Positions 44,086-52,920 of a stretch of DNA of 64,000 nucleotides are shown here, piece by piece (the stretch's first letter is position 1; each line of letters starts with the position of its first letter). The translations under genes were made by a program, and so were the position numbers. Source of the stretch: an uncultured Hyphomonas sp. (GTDB lineage: Bacteria > Pseudomonadota > Alphaproteobacteria > Caulobacterales > Hyphomonadaceae); the NCBI RefSeq assembly GCF_963675305.1, contig NZ_OY776147.1, positions 3,286,001-3,350,000 on the forward strand, given 5' to 3'. Below the pieces are notes generated by a model. The model was not told the origin of the DNA. It saw only the letters and a program-made list of their open reading frames with translations, and did no database searches.

Positions 44086-44637
44086 TCAGGCCTCCGGCGG
44101 CGGGCTTTCCTCGTCTTCGCCGGCGGCCCATTCGTCCAGCGTCGCGACCACGACGCGGCGGGCGGCGAGATCCACAACAGGCACATCGGCCAGGGTGAAA
44201 GGCACAAACACGCTGCCGCCCCCGGCCAAATCAATGTCCAGCAGGTCCCCTGCCCCGAAATCCTGGACGGCTCGGATGCGCCCGGCCCGCTCACTGCCGC
44301 CCGTATAAACGTCGAGGCCCACAAGGTCCTCGATATAGAATTCGTCCTCATCCGCGTCCGGCAGGCTGGCACGGGGCACATGCAGCAGCGTGCCGCGCAG
44401 CGCGTCCCAGTCTTCCTTCTGCTTCTGCTCTTTGGGGCGGACGATGAAATGGTCTTTCCCCGGACGGGCCGATTTCGGCGTCAGGATCACCTTGCCAGCC
44501 TCGTCCAGCAGCGGGCCGAAATCGAACACGGCATCCGGATCGGCAGTGAAACTCCTCACCCGCACATCGCCGCGCACGCCATGGGCGCCCTTCAGGACGC
44601 CCACCACGATCAGCCTGTTGTCTGCCGTCTTGTTCAT
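44086..44637 (-). CDS. rimM: 16S rRNA processing protein RimM
   Basis: 183 residues. The N-terminal RimM domain begins 'LIVVGVLKGAHGVRGDVRVR' and the C-terminal PRC-barrel has 'EFYIEDLVGLDVYTGGSERA' and 'LLDIDLAGGGSVFVPFTLAD', 'VPVVDLAARRVVVATL'. RimM helps assemble the 30S head around S19. In most bacteria it lies between rpsP and trmD in one operon; here a crystallin gene flanks it on each side. Confidence 0.95.
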   Translation of the reverse strand: MNKTADNRLIVVGVLKGAHGVRGDVRVRSFTADPDAVFDFGPLLDEAGKVILTPKSARPGKDHFIVRPKEQKQKEDWDALRGTLLHVPRASLPDADEDEFYIEDLVGLDVYTGGSERAGRIRAVQDFGAGDLLDIDLAGGGSVFVPFTLADVPVVDLAARRVVVATLDEWAAGEDEESPPPEA

Positions 44638-44689
44638 TGCGCCTGTGTAGCGGCGCGCGCGCCAAGGGCAAGCGGCAGCTGCCGTCGCC

Positions 44690-45400
44690 TCAGCGCCAAT
44701 GGCTGTAGCGGCGGATCGAGGAGATATTGTCGTTCATCCGGATCGGCTTCAGGTCACCTGCCCCAGCGGTCAGGATTTCACAGCGCCCGCGATAGTTTGC
44801 GTGTTCGCACACCTGCCAGGTGCCGTCGCTGACATAGAAAGAACTGGCCCTGTCATTGAACCGGTAATGGCTGAGGTCCGCCACATCCTGGCTGATCTCG
44901 AGGGCCGGGCCGCGCTGGTCGGAATCCGGGAACAGGACGAGCCCTCCCCCGGCGCCCGAGCGGTGGCCGCCGCGCCAATGATCCCTCCGGTCTTCCCGGC
45001 GGTCATCCCGCCAGCCGCGATCATATCCGGCCGGGCGGAGCGAAGAGATGTTGTCGTTCAGGCGATAGGCGTTCAGCCGGCCGGCACTGGCATCGATGAT
45101 TTCACACCGGCCACGGAAATTTGCATCCACGCAGACTTCCCACACGCCGCGATTGATCGCGATGGAAGAGGCGCGGTCATTGAACCCGATCCGGCTAAGG
45201 CTGGGCACGGCGCCGTCGATGCGGACAGCTTCCCCGCGAAAGCCTGCATCGGAGTAGAGCACAGCGCCGCCCTGGCGTCCCTGAAAATCACCGCCACGCC
45301 AGGTGTCATGGCCGCCGCGATAATCGGCGCTGGCCGGCAGGGCGAGCGTCGCAAAGCCCGCTGCGAGCGCGAGCACAGAAACGAGAGATGTGGTTTTCAT
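44690..45400 (-). CDS. Secreted two-domain beta/gamma-crystallin protein
   Basis: 236 residues from ATG 45400 (MKTTSLVSVLALAAGFATLA signal peptide); an in-frame start 12 codons upstream is less likely. Two crystallin domains: the first with 'IGFNDRASSIAINRGVWEVC' and 'YRLNDNISSLRPAG', the second with 'YRFNDRASSFYVSDGTWQVC' and 'IRMNDNISSIRRYSHWR'. All four copies keep N-D-x-x-S-S, the calcium-binding signature, so it may be a better Ca2+ binder than its neighbour. A charged Arg/Asp/Gly linker separates the domains. Confidence 0.9.
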   Translation of the reverse strand: MKTTSLVSVLALAAGFATLALPASADYRGGHDTWRGGDFQGRQGGAVLYSDAGFRGEAVRIDGAVPSLSRIGFNDRASSIAINRGVWEVCVDANFRGRCEIIDASAGRLNAYRLNDNISSLRPAGYDRGWRDDRREDRRDHWRGGHRSGAGGGLVLFPDSDQRGPALEISQDVADLSHYRFNDRASSFYVSDGTWQVCEHANYRGRCEILTAGAGDLKPIRMNDNISSIRRYSHWR

Positions 45401-45499
45401 AACAGGCTCCTTTCGGGACAGGCCGCTTTTAGGCAAAGCGATCTGAACCCCGTCAGGGCGCCCCGTTATCCTGCATTCAGCTTTCCGGCCCCGGAACGG

Positions 45500-45530
45500 A
45501 AAAGGCCGGCACCCTGACGGATACCGGCCC
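45500..45530 (-). terminator. Rho-independent terminator of rpsP
   Basis: On the minus strand GGCCGG (45529-45524), a 14-base loop and CCGGCC (45509-45504) are followed by TTTT (45503-45500), 30 bases past the rpsP stop. It separates rpsP from the crystallin and rimM transcripts. Confidence 0.75.
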
Positions 45531-45558
45531 TTCCATGGCTTGCCAGATGGCAGGCTGC

Positions 45559-46002
45559 TTATTCCGAAGCGGCTTCTTCTGCCGGGGCTTCCTCAGCCGG
45601 GGCCTCTTCGGCCGGGGCTGCAGCCGCTTCAGCGGCGGCCTCGGCGGCAGCAGCGGCTTTTTCTTCACGCTCCTTGGCGCGTTCCTGGGCTTTCTTGCCC
45701 GGCTCACCCTTGTTCGGGTTGTTGCCGTGCGTCCAGGCGACGATCGGCTTGCCGTCGACTTCGATGGCCGACAGGAAGCGGGCGACGCGGTCGGTCGGCT
45801 GGGCGCCCTTGCGGACCCATTCAGCGGCTTTTTCAGCGTCGATCTTCACGCGGTTTTCCGAATCTTTCGGCTGGCGCGGATCATAGGTGCCGATCTTCTC
45901 GATGAAGCGGCCGTCACGCGGGGCGCGCGCGTCGGCAACAACGACGGAATAGAAAGGGCGTTTCTTGGACCCGCCGCGGGCGAGCCGGATTTTGAGGGCC
46001 AT
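45559..46002 (-). CDS. rpsP: Ribosomal protein S16 with long Ala/Glu-rich tail
   Basis: 147 residues. Residues 1-95 are normal S16: 'ALKIRLARGGSKKRPFYSVV', 'DARAPRDGRFIEKIGTYDPR', 'EWVRKGAQPTDRVARFLS'. From about residue 100 it adds a Lys/Glu then Ala/Glu/Pro tail (EEAPAEEAPAEEAASE). The usual length is about 80-90. S16 is an early 30S assembly protein. It is followed by a terminator rather than by rimM. Confidence 0.96.
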   Translation of the reverse strand: MALKIRLARGGSKKRPFYSVVVADARAPRDGRFIEKIGTYDPRQPKDSENRVKIDAEKAAEWVRKGAQPTDRVARFLSAIEVDGKPIVAWTHGNNPNKGEPGKKAQERAKEREEKAAAAAEAAAEAAAAPAEEAPAEEAPAEEAASE

Positions 46003-46052
46003 GGGGTGATCTCCTGTGTACTGGCGTCTCTGGAAGAGTTTGGGGGTATAGT

Positions 46053-46364
46053 TCAGTCGGCCTCAAGGCCACGGATATGCTCATGATGGCGTATGACTTC
46101 CGCCACGATGAAATTGAGGAATTTCTCGGCAAAGGCCGGGTCGAGCCCGGACTCCTGCGCCAGATGGCGCAGCCGTTCGATCTGTTCTGCCTCGCGGGTT
46201 TTGTCTGCGGGCGGAAGATTGTGCTGGGCTTTCAGCTTGCCGACCTGCTGGGTCAGCTTGAAGCGTTCTGCCAGCGTGTGGACGAGGATCGCATCGAGAT
46301 TGTCGATACTGTCGCGGAACTGGTTCAGCTGGAACTTGGCCAGCGTCGTGTCGATGTCGGTCAT
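46053..46364 (-). CDS. AroQ-class chorismate mutase
   Basis: 103 residues, all-helical. 'FRDSIDNLDAILVHTLAERF' holds the first conserved Arg and Asp, 'LTQQVGKLKAQHNLPPADKT' the Lys and 'REAEQIERLRHLAQESGL' the second Arg group. It converts chorismate to prephenate for Phe/Tyr. A stand-alone mutase between ffh and rpsP is common in alphaproteobacteria. The start overlaps the ffh stop by 4 bases. Confidence 0.88.
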   Translation of the reverse strand: MTDIDTTLAKFQLNQFRDSIDNLDAILVHTLAERFKLTQQVGKLKAQHNLPPADKTREAEQIERLRHLAQESGLDPAFAEKFLNFIVAEVIRHHEHIRGLEAD

Positions 46365-47818
46365 TTCTTTTTACCCCCCAACAGGTCGCCCATGCCCGGC
46401 GGCAGCGATCCGCCACCAAGGCCCGGCAGCTGCTGGCCGCCCATCTTGGCGAGATCGGCCTGCGAGATACCGGCCTGCTGCGCCATGCCCAGCATGTTTT
46501 TCATGCCGCCCTTGGTGCGCATTTTCTTCATCATGCCGGCCATCTGCTGGTGCATTTTCAGCAGCTTGTTCACATCCTGCACCGTGGTGCCGGACCCGGC
46601 AGCGATCCGCTTGCGGCGCGAGGCGTTGAGCAGCGCAGGCTTGGCGCGCTCTGCCTTCGTCATGGAGGAAATGATCGCCTCCTGACGTTTCAGGACATTA
46701 TCATCGAGGTTCGCCGCTTCCATGGCCTGCTTGGCCTTGCGGGCGCCGGGCAGCATGCCCATCAGGCCGCCAAGACCGCCCATCTGCTGCATCTGGCGCA
46801 GCTGGTCGGCGAGATCGTTGAGGTCGAAGATGCCCTTGCGCATCTTCTCGGCCATCCGCTCGGCCTTTTCGGCGTCCATCTGCTCGGCGGCCTTTTCGAC
46901 CAGCGAGACAATGTCCCCCTGCCCGAGGATGCGGCCCGCGACGCGTTTCGCATCGAAGGCATCGAGCCCGTCCAGCTTTTCACCAACGCCGAGGAATTTG
47001 ATCGGCAGGCCGGTGACCGCGCGCATGGAGAGAGCCGCACCGCCGCGGCCGTCACCGTCCATCCGGGTCAGGACTAGACCGGTCAGCGGCAGGCGCTCAT
47101 GGAACCGTTTCGCGGTTTCGACCGCATCCTGACCGGTCAGCGCGTCGGCGACGAGCAGTGTTTCCTGCGGCTGGGCGATCTCTGCGATCTCGGCCGCTTC
47201 GGTCATCATCTGTTCGTCGATGCTGGTCCGGCCGGCGGTGTCGAGGAAGAGGACGTCATAGCCGCCGATCTTCGCGGCGTTCATGGCGCGCCGTGCGATG
47301 TCCGCCGGCAGCTGGCCCTGCACGATCGGCAGCGCGCTGACATTGTCGCCGCACTGGTCTGCCAGGATCGCCAGCTGTTCCATGGCCGCCGGGCGGCGCA
47401 CGTCGAGCGAGGCGAGGAGAACTTTCTTGCGGCCCTTCTCCGACAGGCGCTTGGCCAGCTTGCCCGTCGTGGTCGTTTTACCGGAGCCCTGAAGACCTGC
47501 CATCATGACGACGGCCGGCGGGCTGTCGACGCGCAGGCTGGTGTCAGCGTCTTCTCCGCCCAGCATATCGACCAGGCCGTCATAGACGATCTTGATGACC
47601 TGCTGGCCGGGCTTCACGGAGCGGATGACTTCCTCGCCCACGGCGCGGGTCTTCACCTTGGCGATGAAGTCCTTGACCACGGGCAGAGCGACGTCTGCTT
47701 CCAGCAGCGCAACACGGATTTCGCGCAGCGCTTCGGACACATCCTTCTCGGAAAGCGCGCCGCGCCCCGTCAGATTGTCGAAAATGCCGCCGAGCCGTTC
47801 GCTGAGGGCGTCAAACAT
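46361..47818 (-). CDS. ffh: Signal recognition particle protein Ffh
   Basis: 485 residues from ATG 47818 (MFDALSERLGGIFDNL) with AAGGAG upstream; the in-frame start 24 codons earlier is rejected. N domain, then G1 'GLQGSGKTTTTGKLAKRLSE', 'DVRRPAAMEQLAILADQCGD', G3 'FLDTAGRTSIDEQMM', G4 'TRMDGDGRGGAALS', then a Met-rich M domain for signal peptides and 4.5S RNA ('KMHQQMAGMMKKMRTKGGMK'). It forms SRP and meets FtsY (13080). Its end overlaps the chorismate mutase start. Confidence 0.97.
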   Translation of the reverse strand: MFDALSERLGGIFDNLTGRGALSEKDVSEALREIRVALLEADVALPVVKDFIAKVKTRAVGEEVIRSVKPGQQVIKIVYDGLVDMLGGEDADTSLRVDSPPAVVMMAGLQGSGKTTTTGKLAKRLSEKGRKKVLLASLDVRRPAAMEQLAILADQCGDNVSALPIVQGQLPADIARRAMNAAKIGGYDVLFLDTAGRTSIDEQMMTEAAEIAEIAQPQETLLVADALTGQDAVETAKRFHERLPLTGLVLTRMDGDGRGGAALSMRAVTGLPIKFLGVGEKLDGLDAFDAKRVAGRILGQGDIVSLVEKAAEQMDAEKAERMAEKMRKGIFDLNDLADQLRQMQQMGGLGGLMGMLPGARKAKQAMEAANLDDNVLKRQEAIISSMTKAERAKPALLNASRRKRIAAGSGTTVQDVNKLLKMHQQMAGMMKKMRTKGGMKNMLGMAQQAGISQADLAKMGGQQLPGLGGGSLPPGMGDLLGGKKK

Positions 47819-48019
47819 CGCGTTACTCCTTATGCCGTCTGTCAGAACCGTCCTGACATGGGCGCTGATTGGGTTCAACGCAAAGACCAAGAGCCCCGCT
47901 GAGCGAGACTTCGCCGGGCGGGGGGCCTCGCTGTCCTCACGGGATCGGTCAAGGCGCGCTTCTGGATTTGCGCAGATTTCGGGCGGCTAAAGCACGCGAA
48001 TGCCAGCGGCGTCAAGCAT

Positions 48020-48610
48020 TTAAGCCTGTTGCAGGGCCCGCACACGCTCCTTCAGCAGAGCGATCGACGCCAGCGCCTCGTCCCCGACCAGCGACAGGAC
48101 GGCCATATCGGCCCAGGTTCCATTGGCCATGCGGAAATAGCTGCGCAGCGTGCCTTCACGCTTTGCTCCGAACCGCTCGATCGACCGGATGGAGCGCTCA
48201 TTGCTTTCGGGCGTCAGAATCTCGATCCGCCGCATCCGCGAGGCGACCGCCCGCTCGATCGTGGCAAGCTGGACGGCCGGGACAATCGCCGTGCCGCGCA
48301 TCTCCTCGACGATCCACAGCGAAGCAATCCGCAGCCGCCGGTGAGTGCGGGAAATATCCGCATAGGCGACCACACCGGCGAAGGCGCCGTCAGATTTCCG
48401 CCAGACCGTGAAGGGAATGTAGTCGCCGGACTTTTTCAGCTCGAGTGTATGGTCGAAATAGGAATGGAAATTCGTGCCCGTCGCGATCACCGGCATCCAC
48501 TGCCACATGGCCTCAACCGCGCTGGTTTCTGCCAGAACGTCCCGGTCGGCTTCCGTCAGCACTTTCAGGCTGACGAGTTCGTTCTCAAGACCCGGATCTT
48601 CCAGTTTCAT
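48020..48610 (-). CDS. GNAT acetyltransferase (RimJ/RimL-like)
   Basis: 196 residues. 'LVSLKVLTEADRDVLAETSA' starts it; the acetyl-CoA region is 'LRIASLWIVEEMRGTAIVPA', and 'IEILTPESNERSIRSIERFG' with 'AKREGTLRSYFRMANGTWAD' is typical of RimJ/RimL-type N-acetyltransferases. The target is unknown. A 201-base gap to ffh (47819-48019) shows no feature that I recognise. Confidence 0.85.
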   Translation of the reverse strand: MKLEDPGLENELVSLKVLTEADRDVLAETSAVEAMWQWMPVIATGTNFHSYFDHTLELKKSGDYIPFTVWRKSDGAFAGVVAYADISRTHRRLRIASLWIVEEMRGTAIVPAVQLATIERAVASRMRRIEILTPESNERSIRSIERFGAKREGTLRSYFRMANGTWADMAVLSLVGDEALASIALLKERVRALQQA

Positions 48611-48657
48611 GCCCGGACAGTCTCATGCCCCGCAATTTTGGCAAGGCGTTGGGATAG

Positions 48658-48707
48658 AAAAACCGGGCGCCTCATCGAAATGTGATGGAGGCGCGCCTCA
48701 CGCCCGG
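48658..48707 (-). terminator. Rho-independent terminator of the prolyl oligopeptidase gene
   Basis: On the minus strand CCGGGCG (48707-48701) pairs with CGCCCGG (48669-48663) across a 31-base loop with an inner hairpin, then five T residues (48662-48658). It begins 3 bases past the stop. Confidence 0.75.
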
Positions 48708-48709
48708 AC

Positions 48710-50887
48710 TCAGTTCGGATCGGCAGGCCCGGCCAGCTTCCGGCTGAGATAGGTGAATTCCAGCGCCGTGCGTTTCGCCCGCTCGGTCTGGTTCGCTGCC
48801 GCGGCATGTCCGCCATCGATGTTCTCGTAATAGAGGAATGGCAGGCCGGCCGCTTCGAACTTCTTCGCCATCTTGCGGGCATGGCCCGGATGGACCCGGT
48901 CGTCCTTGGTGGACGTCACGAAGAAGGGTTCCGGATAGGGCTTTGATGCATCGAAGTTCTGGTAGGGCGAGATAGTTTCCAGGAAAGCGCGCTCTTCCGG
49001 CACGACCGGGGAGCCGTATTCGTCGACCCAGGACGCCCCTGCCAGCAGGAGATGGTAGCGCAGCATGTCCAGCAGCGGCACCTGCACGACGACCGCATTC
49101 CAGAGGTCCGGACGCTGGTTCAGCATGACGCCCATCAGCAGGCCGCCATTGGAGCCGCCCATGATGCCGAGATGGTCCGGACTGGTCACGCCATCATCAA
49201 TCAGCGCTTCGCCCACAGCAATGAAGTCGTCATAGATACGCTGGCGGTTCTGCTTCAGGCCCGCCTGGTGCCAGGCCGGGCCGAATTCCCCGCCACCGCG
49301 GATATTGGCCAGCACATAGGCGCCGCCCTGCTCCAGCCAGAGCCGGCCGGTGACCGGGCTGTAGGACGGGTTCATGGACACCTGGAACCCGCCATAGCCG
49401 TAAAGCAGCGTTGGCGTGGTGCCATCCATCGGAATGTCCGCCTTGCTGACCAGGAAGTACGGCACTTTTGTTCCGTCTTTCGACGTCGCGAATTTCTGGA
49501 CCACTTTGAGTCCGGTCGTGTCGAACTTCGCCGGCAGGCTTTTCAGCGTGGTCACCGTGTCCGTCGCCGCGTCATATTCCAGCAGGGAGTCCGGGGTGAG
49601 GAAGTCTTCATAGTTGAGGAAGATCTCGCTCTCACGGTCGCTGGCAAAGGCGATGTTCGCCTGGCCTTCACCCGGCAAGCTGACCGGAACGATGTTCCAC
49701 GCTCCTTCCACCATGCCGGCGCGGTAGATCTTGCCGACCGCCGTATCGCTGATGCTGAGCAGGAGCGTGTCTTTGGAAATGCTGACACCTTCGAGCGCCT
49801 GGGCATCATTCGGATGGAAGACCAGCGAGACCGGCGGCAGCGTTCGGTTTTCCATAAACGCCTCTACGTCGAAGGCGACGAGGTCACCCGATTTGAAACT
49901 GCCGGCCTGGCCTTCCGGCGCCCAGTCTTCCTGAAGCGAGACGAGGAACTGGCCCTGATAGATGCCGGCCGGTGAGGACTTCGGCGGGACCGGCCATTTC
50001 ACCGGCACGGTCTCCCCTTCCGGGAACCACCAATAGGAGGAGGTGAAGAAGGTCTCCGCTTCGACCGCGCCCTGAAGAATGGTGCCGTCGTCCAGTTCCA
50101 GCGTCATCGGCCAGACGCCGACATCTGTCGCAGCACCGCGATAGATCTCTTCCGCGCTGTCCAGAGGCGTGCCGCGCTGCCAGCGCTTCACGACAAAGGG
50201 ATAGCCGGATTCCGTGACCGTGCCCTGCCCCCAATCGGTTGCGATCAGGACAGTATCCGGCCCGGCCCAGGCGAGGCCCTGCTTGGCTTCCGGCGTGACA
50301 AAGCCGTCTTCAACAAATGTTTTGGTGGCGAGATCAAACTCGCGCTGGATCACCGCGTCCTTGCCGCCATCGGACAGCGAAACCATGCATTTATAGTCAT
50401 CGCTGCCTTTCGGGGCGAAGCAATTGGCCCCCTTGTAGACCCAGTTCTTGCCCTCGTCGGCGGCCAGCTTGTCGAAATCGACAACGGTTTCCCAGTCCGG
50501 CGCGTCGGTGCGGTAGTCGGCGACAGGCGTCCGGCGCCACAGGCCACGGACATGCGCATCGTCCTGCCAGAAATTGTACACATAGCCCGAACGAACGACG
50601 CCATAGGCAATGCGTTCTTTCGAGTTCAGCGCGTCCAGCGCTGCCGCCTCGAAGCCGGCATAGCGCGGATCTGCCTGCAGTTCGGCCAGCGTCCGGTCAT
50701 TCTGTGATCGCACCCAGGCGAGCGCGTCCTCGCCTTCAACCTCTTCCAGCCAGAGATAGGGGTCTTCCCCCGGCAGGGTTTCAGCGGGCTTGGGAAGGTC
50801 TGTGTCTGCCAATTCGGTCTCCGGAATCTGTGTAGCCGTGCACGCTGAAAGCATCAGCGCACTCATAAGAGTGGAAAAGAAACGCAT
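48710..50887 (-). CDS. Prolyl oligopeptidase (S9A) lipoprotein
   Basis: 725 residues. A lipoprotein signal with lipobox LSAC (MRFFSTLMSALMLSACTATQ) suggests it faces the periplasm. The N-terminal beta-propeller begins 'EDPYLWLEEVEGEDALAWVR'. The C-terminal alpha/beta-hydrolase has catalytic Ser in 'LGIMGGSNGGLLMGVMLNQR' (about 579), Asp in 'TSTKDDRVHPGHARKM' (about 662) and His in 'YYENIDGGHAAAANQTERAK' (about 693). It should cleave short peptides after proline. Length is normal for the family. Confidence 0.93.
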   Translation of the reverse strand: MRFFSTLMSALMLSACTATQIPETELADTDLPKPAETLPGEDPYLWLEEVEGEDALAWVRSQNDRTLAELQADPRYAGFEAAALDALNSKERIAYGVVRSGYVYNFWQDDAHVRGLWRRTPVADYRTDAPDWETVVDFDKLAADEGKNWVYKGANCFAPKGSDDYKCMVSLSDGGKDAVIQREFDLATKTFVEDGFVTPEAKQGLAWAGPDTVLIATDWGQGTVTESGYPFVVKRWQRGTPLDSAEEIYRGAATDVGVWPMTLELDDGTILQGAVEAETFFTSSYWWFPEGETVPVKWPVPPKSSPAGIYQGQFLVSLQEDWAPEGQAGSFKSGDLVAFDVEAFMENRTLPPVSLVFHPNDAQALEGVSISKDTLLLSISDTAVGKIYRAGMVEGAWNIVPVSLPGEGQANIAFASDRESEIFLNYEDFLTPDSLLEYDAATDTVTTLKSLPAKFDTTGLKVVQKFATSKDGTKVPYFLVSKADIPMDGTTPTLLYGYGGFQVSMNPSYSPVTGRLWLEQGGAYVLANIRGGGEFGPAWHQAGLKQNRQRIYDDFIAVGEALIDDGVTSPDHLGIMGGSNGGLLMGVMLNQRPDLWNAVVVQVPLLDMLRYHLLLAGASWVDEYGSPVVPEERAFLETISPYQNFDASKPYPEPFFVTSTKDDRVHPGHARKMAKKFEAAGLPFLYYENIDGGHAAAANQTERAKRTALEFTYLSRKLAGPADPN

Positions 50888-50972
50888 AAGTCATCCGCTG
50901 GGAGGTTGCCGGGTGAAATGCCAGTCATAATGACCGGGCCGAACGGTTCAAGCCGGTGCGCGGTCGCAGTGG

Positions 50973-51569
50973 TTAGTCGTCGGCCCAGCGGCGGAGGCGT
51001 TCGAATTTCACCTCTTCCACGATCAGGGCGCGGGATTTTTCCGGCACGACCGGACGGATACCGAAATAATCGACCCCCTGATCGCCTTCTATCAGCGGCA
51101 CGTCATAGTCGAAGCTGAAATCCTGAAACCCGCGTTCGAGATCGAAGACCTGCCAGCCGGAATCCCCGGCGCGGCCAGCAGAATAGTTAGTTTCCATCTG
51201 CAGGGCGCCGGACGTGTCAGCCGGCCGGGCGCGAACCGTAGACCGGACCGTGTAGCCCGCAAACTGGACTTCCATATCCGCAGCCAGTCTGAAATGCGGC
51301 CCGAGTTCGGGCGCCGCGTCCAGCACACCGGCATCCACCTCGATATAGAGCTGTTTCCGTCCATCCGGGCCGTCGATCAGACGGGTGACCGCGTCTCCCC
51401 CGGCGACAATCTTGTTGAGATAATCGCCGGACACGGTGATTTCGCTGTAATTAACGCCATCTCCGGTGACTGCGCCGGTCGGCAGCCGGCCAATTCCCGG
51501 CATAAGGGCGATCCCGACCATTCCAGCTGCAACAAGCAGGGCGAGAGGGAAGAAAATCCTGTCCTTCAT
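50973..51569 (-). CDS. Uncharacterised membrane-anchored periplasmic protein
   Basis: 198 residues from ATG 51569 (MKDRIFFPLALLVAAGMVGI), with AGAAAGG upstream. One N-terminal helix (about 5-22), then a soluble beta-rich domain with 'TVSGDYLNKIVAGGDAVTRL' and 'RKQLYIEVDAGVLDAAPELG', 'DYFGIRPVVPEKSRALIVEE'. The latter region could resemble a carbohydrate-binding jelly roll, but I cannot support a family. It lies upstream of the AGE epimerase gene, in the opposite direction. Confidence 0.65.
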   Translation of the reverse strand: MKDRIFFPLALLVAAGMVGIALMPGIGRLPTGAVTGDGVNYSEITVSGDYLNKIVAGGDAVTRLIDGPDGRKQLYIEVDAGVLDAAPELGPHFRLAADMEVQFAGYTVRSTVRARPADTSGALQMETNYSAGRAGDSGWQVFDLERGFQDFSFDYDVPLIEGDQGVDYFGIRPVVPEKSRALIVEEVKFERLRRWADD

Positions 51570-51711
51570 CGGGGCCTTTCTCTCCCAGAGCTTTTCCGGT
51601 TGCGCCAGTGGGTGGACACCGCTGGCCAATTGGGTCCGCTCCTGTTAGCAGGAGCGCGTCGGGTCTGGCGAGCGGCATTTGCCGACGCATCTGCTACGGG
51701 GTTTGCACCAT

Positions 51712-52851
51712 ATGTCAAAGTCCGCCTTGAAGCGTCGGGCGCGTGAAGCGCGCAACTGGCTGATGGACTCCTGCTTTCCGCTCTGGTCGGAACGGGGCGT
51801 GGGCGAACATGGCCTGTTCCGCGAAATCCTGTCCCTCGACCATCAGACAGCCGACCAGGACACCACCCGTGTCCGGGTTCAGGCGCGACAGACCTATGTT
51901 TTCACCGAAGCCCTGAAAATGGGCTGGAAGCCGGACATGGCGGCAGATCACATCGCGATGGGACTTGAGGCCCTGATGGGTCCCTGCCTTCAGTCTGACG
52001 GCCTGGCCGGACGTGTCCTGGACAGCGCTGGCGGCGGGCTCACCGACAATTCGGCGGACCTCTACGACACCGCCTTTGTCCTGTTCGCGCTGGCCGAGAC
52101 GGTAAGCGCCCTGGATGGCGCCGAACATGCCAGAGAGGCGGCAACCGGAATCCTGAAGGCGGTCGACGCAAAGCTGCGGGCACCGGATGGCGGCTATTTC
52201 GAATCCCTGCCGGCAGACCAGACACGCCACCAGAACCCGCACATGCACCTGCTGGAAGCCTGTCTTGCCCTGCACCGGGCGGATCCGGACGGCGATCACC
52301 TCGCCCGTGCCGGTGAGATCGTCAGCCTGTTCGACCGCTTTTTCACGGCCGGGCCCGGCGACTTGCTGGGCGAGCATTTTGCGCCTGGCTGGACCCAGCC
52401 GGCCGGCCGCGACGCTGACATCGTGGAGCCCGGCCACCAGTTCGAATGGGTCTGGCTGCTGCACGCCTATGCCCGGGCCAGCGGCACGCCGGTCCACCCC
52501 CGCGCCGACAAGCTCTACGCATTTGCCTGTTCGACCCTCGATGATGACGGCCGGGCCTTGCAGGAAGTCACCCGCGAAGGCGCCATCGCCAACGGGTCGC
52601 GGCGCACCTGGCCGCAGACCGAGGCACTGAAAGCCCACCTCGCCATGTTCGAAGTGACGGATGAGGACGCCTTTGCCGCCGCGGCCTGCCGCAGCTTCGA
52701 TGTGCTGATGGATGAATATCTGACACCGGAAGGCGGCTGGATCGACCAGTACGACTCAACCGGCAAACCGATGTCCCAAAACATGCCGGCATCGACCGGC
52801 TATCATGTCGTATTGGCCATGGCCGAGCTCATGCGGATCATGGATGCTTGA
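51712..52851 (+). CDS. AGE-family sugar epimerase/isomerase
   Basis: 379 residues from ATG 51712; a TTG start 11 codons upstream is possible. The (alpha/alpha)6 barrel family of N-acylglucosamine 2-epimerase and mannose isomerases shows 'RVRVQARQTYVFTEALKMGW', 'LYDTAFVLFALAETVSALDG', catalytic-type 'NPHMHLLEACLALHRADPDG', 'EPGHQFEWVWLLHAYARASG' and 'TWPQTEALKAHLAMFEVT'. Both active-site His are in NPHMH and EPGHQ. Substrate (mannose/fructose or a phosphorylated form) undetermined. gpmA follows by 69 bases. Confidence 0.87.
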   Translation: MSKSALKRRAREARNWLMDSCFPLWSERGVGEHGLFREILSLDHQTADQDTTRVRVQARQTYVFTEALKMGWKPDMAADHIAMGLEALMGPCLQSDGLAGRVLDSAGGGLTDNSADLYDTAFVLFALAETVSALDGAEHAREAATGILKAVDAKLRAPDGGYFESLPADQTRHQNPHMHLLEACLALHRADPDGDHLARAGEIVSLFDRFFTAGPGDLLGEHFAPGWTQPAGRDADIVEPGHQFEWVWLLHAYARASGTPVHPRADKLYAFACSTLDDDGRALQEVTREGAIANGSRRTWPQTEALKAHLAMFEVTDEDAFAAAACRSFDVLMDEYLTPEGGWIDQYDSTGKPMSQNMPASTGYHVVLAMAELMRIMDA

Positions 52852-52920
52852 ATCTGCGCCGTTTTAAGCCGAAAAGGCCGCCAGAAAGACATACAGGACT
52901 AAAAAGGACCTCTCACCGCG

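Noticed and set aside
47819..48019. Possible 4.5S SRP RNA next to ffh
   Set aside because: No GGAAGGAAGCA-like tetraloop or expected stem is visible on either strand.
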